Positions 1 through 16,973 are shown, numbered from the stretch's first letter. The stretch: 47,500 bases of DNA from Chrysomallon squamiferum (GCA_012295275.1 CM022672.1:19034894-19082393), one strand, 5' to 3'. Notes: generated by a model not told the origin, from the sequence alone. Translations and numbers: made by a program.

Positions 1-1690
1 TCTCGCTGTTTCTGACGTTCTCGTTTTACTACGGTAAACACTGCAACAAAGTTCATAAAATAATATAATAATCTCAACCACACCCAGTAGTAAAATTGCT
101 GCTGTTTTATTTTATTATAAAACTTATTATACGGTATCAGCAAAACTGAAAAGCTGTCAAATAAAAAAGTGGGGAGTTACCAAAAACGTTCGACCTCTGT
201 CACCAGCAACTACTATTCGGGAGCACGATAATTAATATTTATAGCTCGTTTTCAGCTCATTAAAATAAAATAAACTGAAGCTTTCGTTTTAAAATTGAAA
301 CCCGATACCGAAATTGTTGGCTTGGCAATCCTATTTGTTAAAATTTGTCATGTTAATTATTGCTGCCAGTGTAGCTGTTGCTGAGTTTGTAGTTCTTTGC
401 GGTGATTTACAGAGCCCGAGTCTCTATTATCCTGACCCCTCGGTCTCGAGACGTGTACCGCGTTTCACGAGAAGTAGCGAAACCCGCCCATTTCAGTCGT
501 TAGAAGTTAATTGAAGGTATTCATACAAAGTGCTTCCAGGTGGTGCCACTGAAATTAGGATGAAGTGGAGGCTAAAATACAGCCCGAGTTAATCCCAACA
601 AACAGAAGACGATTTCAGACTCACAAATAATGTGTCGGCAGTGTCACCGTGTACATCATGGAATCGTCTTTCTCAGAAAAGACTGAAAAAAAAAAAATAA
701 TCACCAGTCTTGAAAATATTTCGTATGGCTGTCTGTTTTTGTTTGTTTGTCGATTTGTCTGTCTCTATGAACGTATGGGTGTCTATTAGTCTCTGTTCTA
801 TGAGTGTTTGTTTTTGTTTTGTGACTGTGTCTGTCTGTATGTATTTCCACTCACTGAATGAGTGTGCGTCTGTTGTACGAATATGTATTTATATGTTTGT
901 GTCTGTGTTGTGTTTTACTGTATGTTTCTGTATTTTACTGTATGTTTTACTGTAATGAGTGTGTGACTGACTACATGTATATATGTTTGTTCTCTGAATG
1001 AGTATCTGTGTGTGTGTGAGGCTTTTCATTAAATATGTGTTTCTCTCTGTATGTTTTACCTTGCCTTTCTCAACTTTGTTTTTCTTTTTTCCCTCTTTCT
1101 TTATTTTCTCTTCTTTCTTCTTTCTACATATTATTTCCCAACCATCGCTCTCTCTGTCAGTAAACCAAAAAAAACAAAAACAACAAAAAAACAATAAAAG
1201 CAAACAAAAAACCTACAGAAATATAAACACCATATGCATGTATACAAATATATTACAATCACGCACAAAAACTCTTCTGCATACACATATCTAAACAGGC
1301 TTTTAACATTCATTCAAAGATGATGGGTCTTTGTCAACGACGATCTCTGGTAGCGATAACGAATGTTCTGGATCACATAATCGTCTGATACGAGTACATA
1401 TCATCTACACACTTTATTTTTTTTATTCTTTTTTTTTTAAAAGCAACAAATTCAAGCTCAGTCCTCGCCTGTTTCACATAGGCGCCAGTGCCACGCCTTC
1501 TCTTATTCAGAACAACATCGGGACACAACTGCGACTCTTTGATGTTAATGAGAAAGCCCCTATGGGTTTTAGCACCTTACAAAACGGGAATTAACTTTTT
1601 GTCAGATCATTAAACACACAACGAGTCTCATATTCGTACCCGTATCAACAAATTAAGTAGATGTCAGGAGAGGAAAACACCAAAATGGAG
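1..1690. other. AT-rich non-coding stretch, partly low complexity
   Basis: No convincing gene. 1-660 is ordinary complex sequence. 710-1060 is a degenerate GTCT/TGTTT/TGTG-rich stretch; 1070-1135 is pyrimidine-rich; 1160-1215 is A-rich. 1300-1680 is complex again. The small open frames show no family resemblance. Confidence 0.6.
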
Positions 1691-1869
1691 ATTATCTTTT
1701 TTTATTTTTTTCTGGGGTTTTTTAATTTAATTTAATTTTTATTTTTTGTTTTGTTTTCTTTCTTTCTTTATTTTCTTTATTATTGTTTTGTTTTTCTTTC
1801 TTTCTTTGTTTATTTATTTATTTATTTTTGTTTGTTTTGTTTTTCTTTCTTTATTTTTATTGGTATATA

Positions 1870-1870
<1 letters not shown>
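1690..1870. repeat. T-rich TTTC/TTTA/TTTTG low-complexity tract
   Basis: Nearly pure T with interspersed C, A and G, including short TTTA runs at 1810-1828. Simple-sequence origin. Confidence 0.8.
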
Positions 1871-3690
<1,820 letters not shown>

Positions 3691-3699
3691 ACGTTTTAA

Positions 3700-3722
3700 A
3701 AACACACACACACACACACACA
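3700..3722. repeat. (CA)n microsatellite
   Basis: Run of CA dinucleotides following a TTTTAAA. Confidence 0.95.
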
Positions 3723-4144
3723 AACACGCTTATTTCACAGAAGCATGTTGTGCTGCTGCTCTCGTTCGTCTTGCTTCAGTGAATCAAAGAGTAACGACTA
3801 ATTTTAAAGATTACAAAGAAAAACAACAACAACAGTGTTGTTTGTGTCTGTCGGTGTTTATATTATATCAGTTGTCTTAGTCACATATAAACCAATTTAT
3901 TCTGTTTTCGTGGAGATAAAAAAAGTATAAACTTCTGTATTAAGTATTAAAATTCTAAGAGTAATGAAAACAGAAACAAAATTTCGACAACAGCAACAAC
4001 AACATCAATAAAGAAAGAAAGAAACGTACTATGAAAGCTACTCGTATTTAAAACAGTACTATTGTTACTTCTTTTCTTTCTATTTCTCTGGTGTTGTTAC
4101 TTTAATTACTGTTAGAAAAATAACTATAACACCATGACAACAAA

Positions 4145-4159
4145 CACATCATCATTATC

Positions 4160-4194
<35 letters not shown>

Positions 4195-4530
4195 ATTATT
4201 ATTATTATTATTACTATTATTAGTAGTATTATTATTACTATTATTATTATAATTATTATTATTATTATTATTAATTATGTAATAGTAGTAGCAGCAGCAG
4301 CAGCAGTAGTAGTAACTATTCTAGTAGCTGTAGTTTTAGTGATAGCAATACTAAAAGTAGTAATGATACCAGAAGCAAAACTAGTACCAGCAATTGTTAC
4401 GATACAAATAGTAATGACGGCACCAGTAGTAGCAAACTGCACTATGGTAGTAACCGAAGAAGCAGCAGCAAATAATATACCACATAGTAGTTGTTGCAGT
4501 TGCAGTAATTTGCAGTGACAGTGGTAGCAG
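4145..4530. repeat. Triplet-repeat mosaic (TCA, TTA, AGC/AGT)
   Basis: TCA repeats (about 4160-4192) pass into TTA repeats (to about 4275), then a degenerate AGT/AGC/AAC mosaic to 4530. A three-base period continues as the unit changes, typical of decayed trinucleotide expansions. Confidence 0.9.
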
Positions 4531-4534
4531 TTGT

Positions 4535-4960
4535 TTCACGTAAGGTCTCTTAAAAGACTCGGAGAATTAGAGTGAAATTGAAAAATGTGTCGGCGGGTGC
4601 CAGCGAAACGTTTCGCTACTCGCAACAAGCAAAGTCGCAGTTCTGCTGCTCAAGTGTCATCTGTTTCGAATAAGGCTGCCACATTTTCTAAGTTATTGGT
4701 GGCTTGTTGATTGCTCTTTTAATCAGCATGTTCGTGAACTGGTTTTCTTAAAGAGTTGCCCATTACTAGAAAACTCTTGAAGTAACAAAACGGAAATTAC
4801 TGACTAATTGACTGCTTATGAGATTCTAAAGAACTCGTCTTGCTCGAGACAATTTTCATCACGTGCAAGTAAGCACCACGCTTAATAGCCTTTTGTGGTT
4901 CAGAATGTGCGTAATAATCTGCTACGTGAAGACCCGGTGGAGGAATTTAAATCAGAATTT
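4535..4960. other. Unique non-coding island
   Basis: Complex sequence with CpGs, and CACGTG at 4860-4865. No gene or recognisable repeat. Confidence 0.4.
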
Positions 4961-4963
4961 AAA

Positions 4964-5830
<867 letters not shown>

Positions 5831-6350
5831 GTATTACCTACGAAAATTCAACGCTTTTAAACAACAACAAAAAAAAGCCCCAACTGGTCGGGTTAGTACG
5901 TTAGTATTTTTTTTAAAATTTCGGTGCGTAAAGATGACGCAGTTGGTTGTCTTCTTCGTGTAATCAACTCTGTGTATACACCCAGTCTTTGGTCCAACGT
6001 AGAGTTTATCTACTTCCATCAGCTGTCCGCAGTAGCTCAATCCGCTTGCGAATAATTTAAAATTACGATATCAGTTTAAAGAGCTCGGCCACCACCACTC
6101 GAGCGAGATAGGAAGTGACCTCGCTGACACCGAGGCTGAAGAGTTAAGTCAGGGAGAGCAATCGTATGAAGAAGAGGCACTGGCGGCGAGTCTATATCAC
6201 AGACATGTCACAGTTGTTCACGTTTTAATGTGGGAACCTCGCCGGCAGTTCTGGAAGCGACATATTGACAGTTGTGTATAAATACAGCTCACCGTTTTAA
6301 ATTAGCGTGTGTCTCTGTTAATAACTGTCTCTGAAAACGTGATTTAAGTG
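5831..6350. promoter_or_regulatory. Unique island with a TATAAATA element
   Basis: Complex, CpG-bearing sequence. TATAAATA at 6277-6284 is preceded by TTGACAGTTGTG, which contains a TALE-type TGACAG, and GC-richer DNA lies upstream. No credible ORF follows on the plus strand, so any transcript would be non-coding. A regulatory role is inference. Confidence 0.3.
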
Positions 6351-6374
6351 CAGTGGGAAAATGCAACATGAAAG

Positions 6375-6669
6375 TATGGAACAAACAACAACAACAGCAG
6401 CTTAATGTTTTTAAATATAATTTTGTTGTTAGCACTACTATTAATTCAGCCACTATCACTACTACTAGTATTACTAGCTCTAGTGTTGCTACTATTACTT
6501 CTATTTCTACTACTACAATTGTTGCTACTGATGCTAGTAGTTATATTATTATTAATACCTCTACTACTTCTGTTACTGATACTTAAACTAATATTAATGC
6601 CACTTTTAATACTAAAACTATTACTAACTCAACTATTGCAACTATCACCACAGCCACCAAAACCATTAT

Positions 6670-6731
<62 letters not shown>

Positions 6732-6735
6732 TACT
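6375..6735. repeat. Degenerate ACT/ATT/ACA triplet array ending in pure (CTA)n
   Basis: Triplet-periodic sequence, degenerate at first and becoming a clean ACT/CTA array at about 6671-6731. Long Leu- or Thr-rich open frames here are artefacts. Confidence 0.92.
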
Positions 6736-7736
6736 ACAATACTAGTTCACGATGGGATCATTGTAGTAATAATGTGCCGAGAAAGACTGTGATAGACACA
6801 CTTCACAGTGCTGATGTTACTAATATTATTCATCTGTCCTTGAAACAAAACAAAATTTCAGTTTTCTTTTAACGAAAGTGTTCTTACCATGTATCACAAC
6901 TGTACGAAGGAACAAAGTGTTATAGTGTCCTGATGAAAATTTTCGGTCGATTGTTTCACTTCAGTGAATTTTTCCTTCCTTGGAGACCATACCTAGTTTC
7001 CTTTCACAATCACTATTTAAAAATTTAAAGAAAAAGAAAAAAGAGAAAGAAATTGTTATGTCATTATAATGGGTAAAGATCACACAAACAAATATTAACG
7101 GCTTTTTTTTTTTAAAGCATAGATATTTTATATGTTTCTTCTCAAAGCAACGTAAGCATTCATAATGGCCTATATGGAGTTAGTTTCTGGATCGGAAAAA
7201 TTTCCAAAAATAAATGCGATGAGTATGGATCCTGAGGCAATCGTGTATAAGTCTTTATTGTGACTGATATAGCCTAACTTTCATGATGAAATGAATTTTA
7301 TTGTGATTAAAAGATTTAAAAAAAAAAAAAAAAAAAAAGAAATCTATCGGCAACAGTCTCATACAGATTTACTTTGTTATTTATATCACATTTATTTACA
7401 TAATTATTTGATTATGTTAATGCGTAACCTTGACTATAGTGTAATATAATATTTTATCAAACCTGTACATTATCAGCCTACTTACATTAGAAGCTAATTG
7501 TGGATGTTTGAAAGTAATTATAATGCACTTTTACATAAACTTTACCAGATTCTTGATGTGTTTCTTAACTAACAAAATGCACTGACCTCTAGACCTATTG
7601 AATTTCTCACATATTTTAGTGTACAGGATGATTTACGAAATCATACTGAAAGATAACGTACCTCAGCGAAAACTGTATAAGGCCCATAACTGGTGTAGGC
7701 CAAGTTGTGGGCCTTAATATCGAAATTATAGGTGTT
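6736..7736. other. AT-rich non-coding sequence
   Basis: No gene recognised. Contains A-rich stretches at 7020-7055 and poly(A) at 7319-7338. Otherwise complex but AT-rich. Confidence 0.5.
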
Positions 7737-8189
<453 letters not shown>

Positions 8190-8760
8190 TCGGTGTAACG
8201 GAAACGTCACCGCGTCCCACGGTGAATCACGTTACTCAACAAAACCCACAGGACGCACCAGCGAACAAAACGCGAAGCGCCGCCATCTTTGTTCGTTCGA
8301 CTGCCGCCATATTTCGATTGTCTGGCCGCCATGTCGGACTGTTGTTCCTCTTCAGGGGGAATAATCAAATAATCCAAACAGACCAGGCGGGTCTTGTAAC
8401 ACGCGATTAGTGTAAACACAGTTTTCATTATAACCCAGTAACGGCAGTACAATGCGGGACAGTTTAGTTCTTTGTAATTAATTCAGAACTGGTGGAAGAT
8501 CATGACAGACAATTAAGTTTTAATTATAAAAACTGTAACGTGATAAATTTCGTCAATTAAAGAAATTGGCCGGTCGAGACAGCGACTAACGTTATCTCCA
8601 CTCGAATCAAGCCACCCGAAGACCAGAAAATGATTTTGATTGGTTAAAATAAGGCTCTGGAGACTTAACGAAAGAGCTCGGCTCTTCGTACCAACGATCT
8701 GTATAAACTAATAAAAGATAAGTAAACGAGAGATAAAATCACCCTTCTCCAGAGAATATA
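8190..8760. promoter_or_regulatory. CpG-bearing island with three GCCGCCAT motifs
   Basis: Contrasts with its AT-rich surroundings. GCCGCCAT occurs at 8279-8286, 8303-8310 and 8325-8332, all on the plus strand and spaced 24 and 22 bases. The first is extended to GCCGCCATCTTT, the classic YY1 site. A CCAAT-box core (ATTGG) is at 8639-8643. It may be a promoter, an enhancer or a Polycomb-type element; the sequence alone cannot decide. Confidence 0.5.
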
Positions 8761-9479
8761 CTTGTTTAATGTATTTTGAAGTGACACTTATTACAATATA
8801 AAAGTGTATGTAGTCTTATATATAGTGATTTGAACTAAGCTTTGATTATTTTCTGTGGGTATATATATATATATAAAAACTTATTATAATGAAAGCCAGA
8901 TCTCTTGGGTTATCTGAAAGTAATTCTGCAGTGTTTTTGTGTGTGTGTGTGGCTGTGAATTTCTGTATGAGTGTACGGCGATGTTAAAAACTAAAGCTCA
9001 TACAGGCAACTTTTAATGATAAATGAAAATATCTTTTATTTTCTTCTCTTTCTTTAGTTTCTACTTTTCTGATTCCTCTCTTTTTTCTAATCTAAATCAT
9101 ACCTTGCTAAAACGAGTAAACAAATTTTAACTAAAATTAATCATTCTATATATTATTTATTTATTTATATATTTATCATCATCATCATCATCATCATCAT
9201 CACGAGTGTAAATATTTTATTTAAAAGATTGGGATGATCATAATAAAACTACTGATACTTTCAAGAAGACGTCTGTGTTATTGATATTTTATTAATAATA
9301 ATTCCAAACCCTAAATTTTATTTATCTTCGATTTGAAAAAACAACAAAAAAACAAAAAAACAAACAAACCAAAAAAAAAAAAAAAAACAAAAAAACAAAC
9401 AACAACATTGCCTGGGAAAGTTAAAGAAATTTCGCTAACCAAAACGACTTTTTTCTCTTTCTCTCTAACTGTAACTAAC
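8761..9479. other. AT-rich sequence with small simple repeats
   Basis: TA run at 8860-8874, GT run 8938-8951, ATC repeats 9176-9202, and an A-rich AAAC-type stretch 9338-9405. No gene seen. Confidence 0.6.
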
Positions 9480-10060
9480 TCATAGAGAATATTATCTTGT
9501 AATTCGTCTTATCACGTGACTTTTCTATTTTGATTGGTCGAGACATTCCTTTGATCAGATACCGCTCGCTCTTGCTGCCGGAGATAACGTTCCGCCTTCA
9601 AACAGGTTTGTCGCCAAAGAAAGAGATCGTAATTGAAAATCAGTACTTCACATGCCAGCAAAGTCTTTGAAACAATTCGCGACTCAACACATTGTTAATG
9701 ATCAGATAATTAGAAATTTGCCAGAGTGTCTATCACGGCCTTATCGTGAAGTTCGCTGACAGACGGTAGTTTCTTTTTCCAAGTCCACTAGTAGCCTCTT
9801 CCACTTATGGTCGAGATATGTATAATTTGTATCCCATTTCCAACTTCGTCGGGTCATTACGACTTCAGAACCACCTTCCACAGTAAGCTAGAGATGCATT
9901 TAATCTCTCTTACTTCTGGCAATGAAACAGATCCGGCGACCGATCGTCTGCTCGATTGTGCGGTTGTTGTAATTCTCGTCTTCTGTTACAGAGCACCGCT
10001 GTTTACACTCGACAGTCAGATAAAATCGTTACGGAGAAATAATTAATTAGTTATTATTTA
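9480..10060. promoter_or_regulatory. Unique island with E-box, CCAAT box and TCF-like site
   Basis: CACGTG at 9513-9518, ATTGG at 9533-9537 and CCTTTGATCA (a good TCF/LEF match) at 9548-9557 lie within 45 bases. The rest is complex with CpGs and has no coding signal. Function is inferred from motifs only. Confidence 0.35.
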
Positions 10061-10445
10061 TGATTATAAAGCTGAACATTGTCAAATAAAGTAAATATAA
10101 GGACATTTTGAAAATCTAAAGAATGAAGGAAAAGGAAATGGTCTTTAAAAATCATGCAAATGTGTTAGATTCGTTGGAAGAAACTCTTATTCTGGTGAAT
10201 ATATCTGAAGAAGAAGACGAAAATCGAGAACACTAAAACCTAAGTTGTTCGGAATTCAAAGCACAACTAGCGAAAGGAGATATGTCCGTTAACATATTTT
10301 GTATGTAATTATATTAAAACAGCGAAATTCCTTTGCCAAGATAAAACTATAATACTCCTAGTCAGCCGCCTCTGACATCTTGATTTATAAAAGTTACCAG
10401 CCATAGAAACTGCCTACTTCGAGAAACTTTGAGCATTAACGAATA
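10061..10445. other. AT-rich non-coding sequence
   Basis: Complex sequence, no gene or repeat recognised. Confidence 0.4.
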
Positions 10446-10630
10446 CTTTTCTCTGTCTCTGTCCTTCTCTTTCTCTCTTTATCTCTCTCTCTCTCGTTCT
10501 CTCTCTCTCTCACTCTCTCTCTCACTCTCTCTCTCGTTCTCTCTGTATCTCTAGTTCTCTCTCTCTCTCTCTTGTTTTCTGTCTCTGTGTCTCTTCTCTC
10601 TTTATCTCTCTTCCCCCTCCCTCTCTCTTG

Positions 10631-10711
<81 letters not shown>

Positions 10712-10795
10712 CATTTCTCTCCCATTTATGTTTTCGTTCATACTTTCTTTTTCTCTCTGTTTATTTCTTTCTGCTTCTCAATCTCTTTTTCGTTC
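10446..10795. repeat. Degenerate then pure (CT)n tract
   Basis: CT-rich with G and T interruptions to 10635, pure CT at about 10636-10707, then degenerate pyrimidine to 10795. Confidence 0.95.
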
Positions 10796-12630
<1,835 letters not shown>

Positions 12631-12904
12631 GTTATTTATATATTCCATATAGCTATTACATATCTTTTTTCATTGACTGTATTTGAAGAGACAAAGAGAG
12701 ATTTCAGTTACTATTTAATTATCCGTATGTGTCACTAACAAAACATATTATAATTGGATGATTAAAATGCATTGCAACTAGATGAGTAAAGCGCATTATA
12801 GTTACAACGTCTGTTATTTATGGTAATGAATCATTGTTCAAAAGTAGAGTAAAACGTGTTTACGAAGTAAGCACTCTCGTTTAGATTACCTTTGGGATGT
12901 TTTT
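12631..12904. other. AT-rich spacer
   Basis: Complex sequence with no recognised feature. Confidence 0.4.
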
Positions 12905-13170
12905 GCTGCTGTTATAACTACTGCTGCTGCTACGACTACTGCGGCTTCGGCTGTCGTAACTGGTGCTACTATAAATAATAATATCAACAACAACAGCAAC
13001 AACAACAATAGTAGCAGCAGCAACAACAACAACAATAAAAATAATAATGAAAATAATACTCCCAGAACTACTACAACTACGACATGACCGGTATTACTTC
13101 TATCTCTACTACTACAACGACAACTACTTCTACTACTACTATTACTACAACACTACCATTACTATAATTA
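12905..13170. repeat. Triplet mosaic (CTG/CTA, CAA/CAG, AAT, ACT)
   Basis: Continuous three-base periodicity with changing units. Decayed trinucleotide repeats. Confidence 0.85.
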
Positions 13171-13405
13171 TTTTAATGTTAATCTTTAAATCTTTCTTTG
13201 TTTATTTCCTTCATCCACTTTCTGAATCTACAGCTTTTACCGTAAAATAAAAAAAAAATTAAAAAAATTCTGTTGTGTTTTTTTTTTTTAAAAGAGCTCT
13301 GGTTTCTATTACCAAAATAAAACGTTTTGGGATTTGGTAGAACAAATTTAATTATACATCGACGATAAAATTAACACAGGTGAAGTGTCTTCCACACCCC
13401 TTATC

Positions 13406-13408
<3 letters not shown>

Positions 13409-13440
<32 letters not shown>
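13409..13440. repeat. Poly(A) tract
   Basis: 32 A residues. No retroposon body with target-site duplication was recognised at its left. Confidence 0.95.
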
Positions 13441-13441
<1 letters not shown>

Positions 13442-14260
13442 ATTACGAAGAAGAAGTTTTCAGATTACTAATTTCACGAAATGAGTCGCATTATTATTTA
13501 CGGAGGCAATCATCAGTGATTATTTTTAACAGAGCGAGCCGGTCTCATAGGGGCTGTTACAGTGTTATAAAATTACTTTTGTTAGAAAAATGCTTTTTGA
13601 TTGGTTTGCTCGAACTGTTTTGGGCAATTTCCAACGAGCTCGCAAGAAACCATCGTACATCAATGACAGCGAAACGGTGTCGGAAAACGCAAAAGTGATG
13701 ACTCCGAAAACACCTCTCGCGAAATTGGAGACCTCGCTAAACACCTACTGCACACCACAGAAAATTAACAGTGGTCCCGCATTAAAAATAACTGCTCCCT
13801 GTGCGCGTGCTTGTCACGCAACGTGCACACGTCACAAAATTGCCGTGCTGACGTGTATTCTGTCATACAGAGAGAGACAACAAAAAAAGAAAAAAAACCT
13901 ACACTTTACAGCCAACCTACTGCATTCAATAATTTACTCCTGATAGAATTGCGGCTGCAGCGCGTGATCGGGTGTACGTGTGAACCAATCAAAACGAAAG
14001 AGATATTCTCCGCAGAGCTCTCCGCGTTACTAATGATGTGGATGAAGATTTAGAGGACAATTAAAGTGCCGCAAAAAGTTTCCTGTACTTGAGATATAAT
14101 AGTCGACGATTAGCCCATAATTTACAACAAACGACTCGAATCTAAATTACTCCTGACACAAGCGGAGTTGGTTTCGTTTATGGCTCCGCGTTGGAAACGA
14201 AAACAACATAAAAATCACTTCCGGTGGTGAACCGTTCATTTTGGATCGTTTAAAGATGTT
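13441..14260. other. Unique non-coding island with two CCAAT boxes
   Basis: Relatively GC-rich. ATTGG at 13600-13604 and, on the opposite strand, CCAAT at 13985-13989. Several CpG-rich stretches (13795-13855, 13950-14030). The open frames of 66-117 codons match no family I recognise. Candidate regulatory DNA. Confidence 0.4.
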
Positions 14261-14263
14261 AGT

Positions 14264-14266
<3 letters not shown>

Positions 14267-14334
<68 letters not shown>
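14267..14334. repeat. (GT)n microsatellite
   Basis: About 68 bases of pure GT. Confidence 0.98.
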
Positions 14335-14337
<3 letters not shown>

Positions 14338-14459
14338 TTCATTGTTGTTGTCTGACTGAAAGTCTTTATGGCAAACAAAAAAAAATAAAAACGCAGGTGT
14401 AATAATTATTTTTTGGCAATATTTCTGAAATTATGTGTTTATGTGTTTTTGTATTTACC

Positions 14460-14723
14460 AGCCCTTCTATCTGTCTATCTATCTGTGTATCTAATTATCC
14501 AACCGTCTGTCTATCTATCTCTGTCTGTCTGTATCTCTGTCTGTCTATAGTCTATCTATCTGTCTGTATGTTTATCTATCTATATATCTGTCTCTCTATC
14601 TGTTTGTCTATATATTTGTCTTTCTACCTGTCTGTTTATCATTCTCTCTATCTATCCATCCATCCATCCATCCATCCATCCACCTATCTGTCTATCTGTC
14701 TGTCTGTTTGTCTGTCTGTCTAA

Positions 14724-14785
<62 letters not shown>

Positions 14786-14786
14786 C

Positions 14787-14877
<91 letters not shown>

Positions 14878-14945
14878 GTCTATGTTGGTTTATCTCTCTC
14901 TTTTTTTCCCCTACTTCCATTCATCCATCTTTCTATCCATATATC
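14460..14945. repeat. (TATC/TGTC)n tetranucleotide array
   Basis: Degenerate TATC/TGTC/CATC sequence becomes clean TATC blocks (about 14727-14785 and 14840-14878), separated by clean TGTC blocks. A large compound tetranucleotide microsatellite. Confidence 0.97.
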
Positions 14946-14956
14946 GACATGTCTAC

Positions 14957-15040
14957 ATAATAATAATAGTAGTAGTAGTTGTAGAAGTAGTAGTAGTAGT
15001 AGTAGAAGTAGTAGTAGTAATAATAATAATAATAACAACA
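14957..15040. repeat. AGT/AAT triplet repeats
   Basis: AAT, then AGT with AAG interruptions, then AAT/AAC triplets. Confidence 0.93.
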
Positions 15041-15055
15041 GAACATTCTGTTTAA

Positions 15056-15420
15056 GATAATGATGGTCACTACGACGGGAGATAATAACGAAACAATTAC
15101 ACCGATCTTTGTTCACGCTTTCAGCGATGTCGATAACCGAGACAAAACAAAACAATAAGATCAGATTCCCACGGGAAGATTTCAATTAGCTTAATATGCA
15201 AATGCAATTAAAGCTGGATGGATAGGTTACTCTCGGTAATTTATTTAAATAGCAAAACTGATCAAACAGTGTAATTAACAAACAGATCACGTGACCGGTG
15301 GTGGTACGAGTATCTGGTTAGCACGATTTACTGCACGTTTTCAGCAGGTCACGTGCAGGTGTGAATGCGGCGACGTAATTATTTGTTGAAGTTACTCACC
15401 CCCGGGCGGCCACACCCATT
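15056..15420. promoter_or_regulatory. Unique island with octamer, CAATTA and two CACGTG sites
   Basis: CAATTAG 15183-15189, a perfect octamer ATGCAAAT 15196-15203, CAATTA 15205-15210, and CACGTG at 15288-15293 and 15350-15355, the latter followed by CAGGTG. No coding signal. The motif density is typical of developmental enhancers, but the activity is inferred. Confidence 0.4.
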
Positions 15421-16130
15421 TTTTTTTTTTTTTTTATACCATCCCGCACATTTAGCTCTAGTTTCAAGACGCCCGAGAATATACGAATGTTTTATCTGTA
15501 TGTGTGTGTGTGTATGTATGTATGTGTATAAATACCAATAAATACCAATGTTATTCGCATTATTATTACAGACTCGAACAATATTGTTAGAAAATATGAT
15601 TTACGTCAATAATTTTCATTTATTGTAACTTATTTATATTATAATAAATAATAATAAAAAACAATAATTAATAATAATAATAATAACAGCACTAACAATA
15701 ATAGCAACAAAAACAACCACAATAATAACTAAATAAATAAATAACATTAATACAACAATTCAAAGATGTGTGAAATGAACTAGATTGAAAATCAATAAGA
15801 TATTGTTTCAGTAATTAATATTATATTGATTTTTCAGGTGTAAACTGCAGTTTGTAAAATTACATCTGGAGGGAAAACAACTGAAATCTTGAAATGAATA
15901 ACGCCGTGTGTTATTTTATTATTTTATATCATAACATAATATTGTTATATCGATATTTTAATTGAAAACAACATTTGAGAAGTACGTAAAAACAATATAT
16001 TAAGGAACAAAAGAAACCAAATTAACTAATTAAATAAAAATAATAATAATAAAAATTTATTTAAAAATCTGATAAAATACTTTCACTTCTGTAAAATGAT
16101 TAGCGAATAATCTGTTCAAACTGTTAGAAA
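15421..16130. other. AT-rich sequence with AAT, TG and TA microsatellites
   Basis: Poly(T) 15420-15435, TG/TATG run 15500-15527, AAT-type repeats 15640-15745. No gene. Confidence 0.6.
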
Positions 16131-16156
16131 ACTAAAAGTGACAAATTGTTTAAACA

Positions 16157-16400
16157 TGTTGTTGTTATTGTTGTTGTTGTTATTATTATTTTATTGTTAT
16201 TGTTATTTTTTTATTATTATCATCATCATCATCATCATTATCATCATCATCATTATTATTACCATCATCATTATTATTATTATTATCGTTATCATTATCA
16301 CCATCATCATCATCATCATGACAATCATCGTTGTTGTTATTATTTGTGCGTCTTTTTAATTATTATTATTTTTTAATCATTATTATTTATAAGTATTTTA
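16157..16400. repeat. TTG/ATT/ATC triplet mosaic
   Basis: Triplet-periodic mosaic of GTT, ATT and ATC units. Confidence 0.93.
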
Positions 16401-16539
16401 TTTACTGATACTGAAATCGTGATGCTAGCTTAGTATTGTTTCTTTTGCTTGTGGATACATAATAATTATCATTTGCATGAATGTTATGATGCTTAAAAAA
16501 TGTAATAAAAGCACACACAGAGATGTGAAGGAGCAAGGA

Positions 16540-16799
16540 CAGCACCGATGATTGTGGTAGTTGTTTGAACAGCAGCATCAGTAGCTGTAGTGATATTATT
16601 AGTAGTAGTCGTAGTAGTTGTAGTAGAAGTAATAACAGCAGTAGTAGTAGTAGGAGGAGTGATGGATGTAATAAATGAGAAAAAGTAAGAATAGAAAACC
16701 GTAATGAAATAAACAAAAAGGAAGAGCAACTAAACGAAAATGACTTTAAGGCTGAACACCACAACGATAACAATAGCAAAGACAGAAATAACATATTCA

Positions 16800-16870
<71 letters not shown>

Positions 16871-16973
16871 TGATAGTGACGATGACAATAGTGATGATGA
16901 TATAATAATAATGATGACGATGATGATAGTAATAGTAATAATGTTGATGATGATGATGATAATGATGATGACG

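Noticed and set aside
9807-10046. 79-codon plus-strand frame
   Set aside because: No motif, no flanking splice or promoter support; length is expected by chance.
13409-13440. Poly(A) as a possible retroposon tail (also 27859, 40903, 44721)
   Set aside because: No element body, internal promoter boxes or target-site duplication could be recognised next to these tracts.
13590-13943. 117-codon open frame in a complex island
   Set aside because: No recognisable domain, no splice-site support, ends in A-rich sequence; probably chance.
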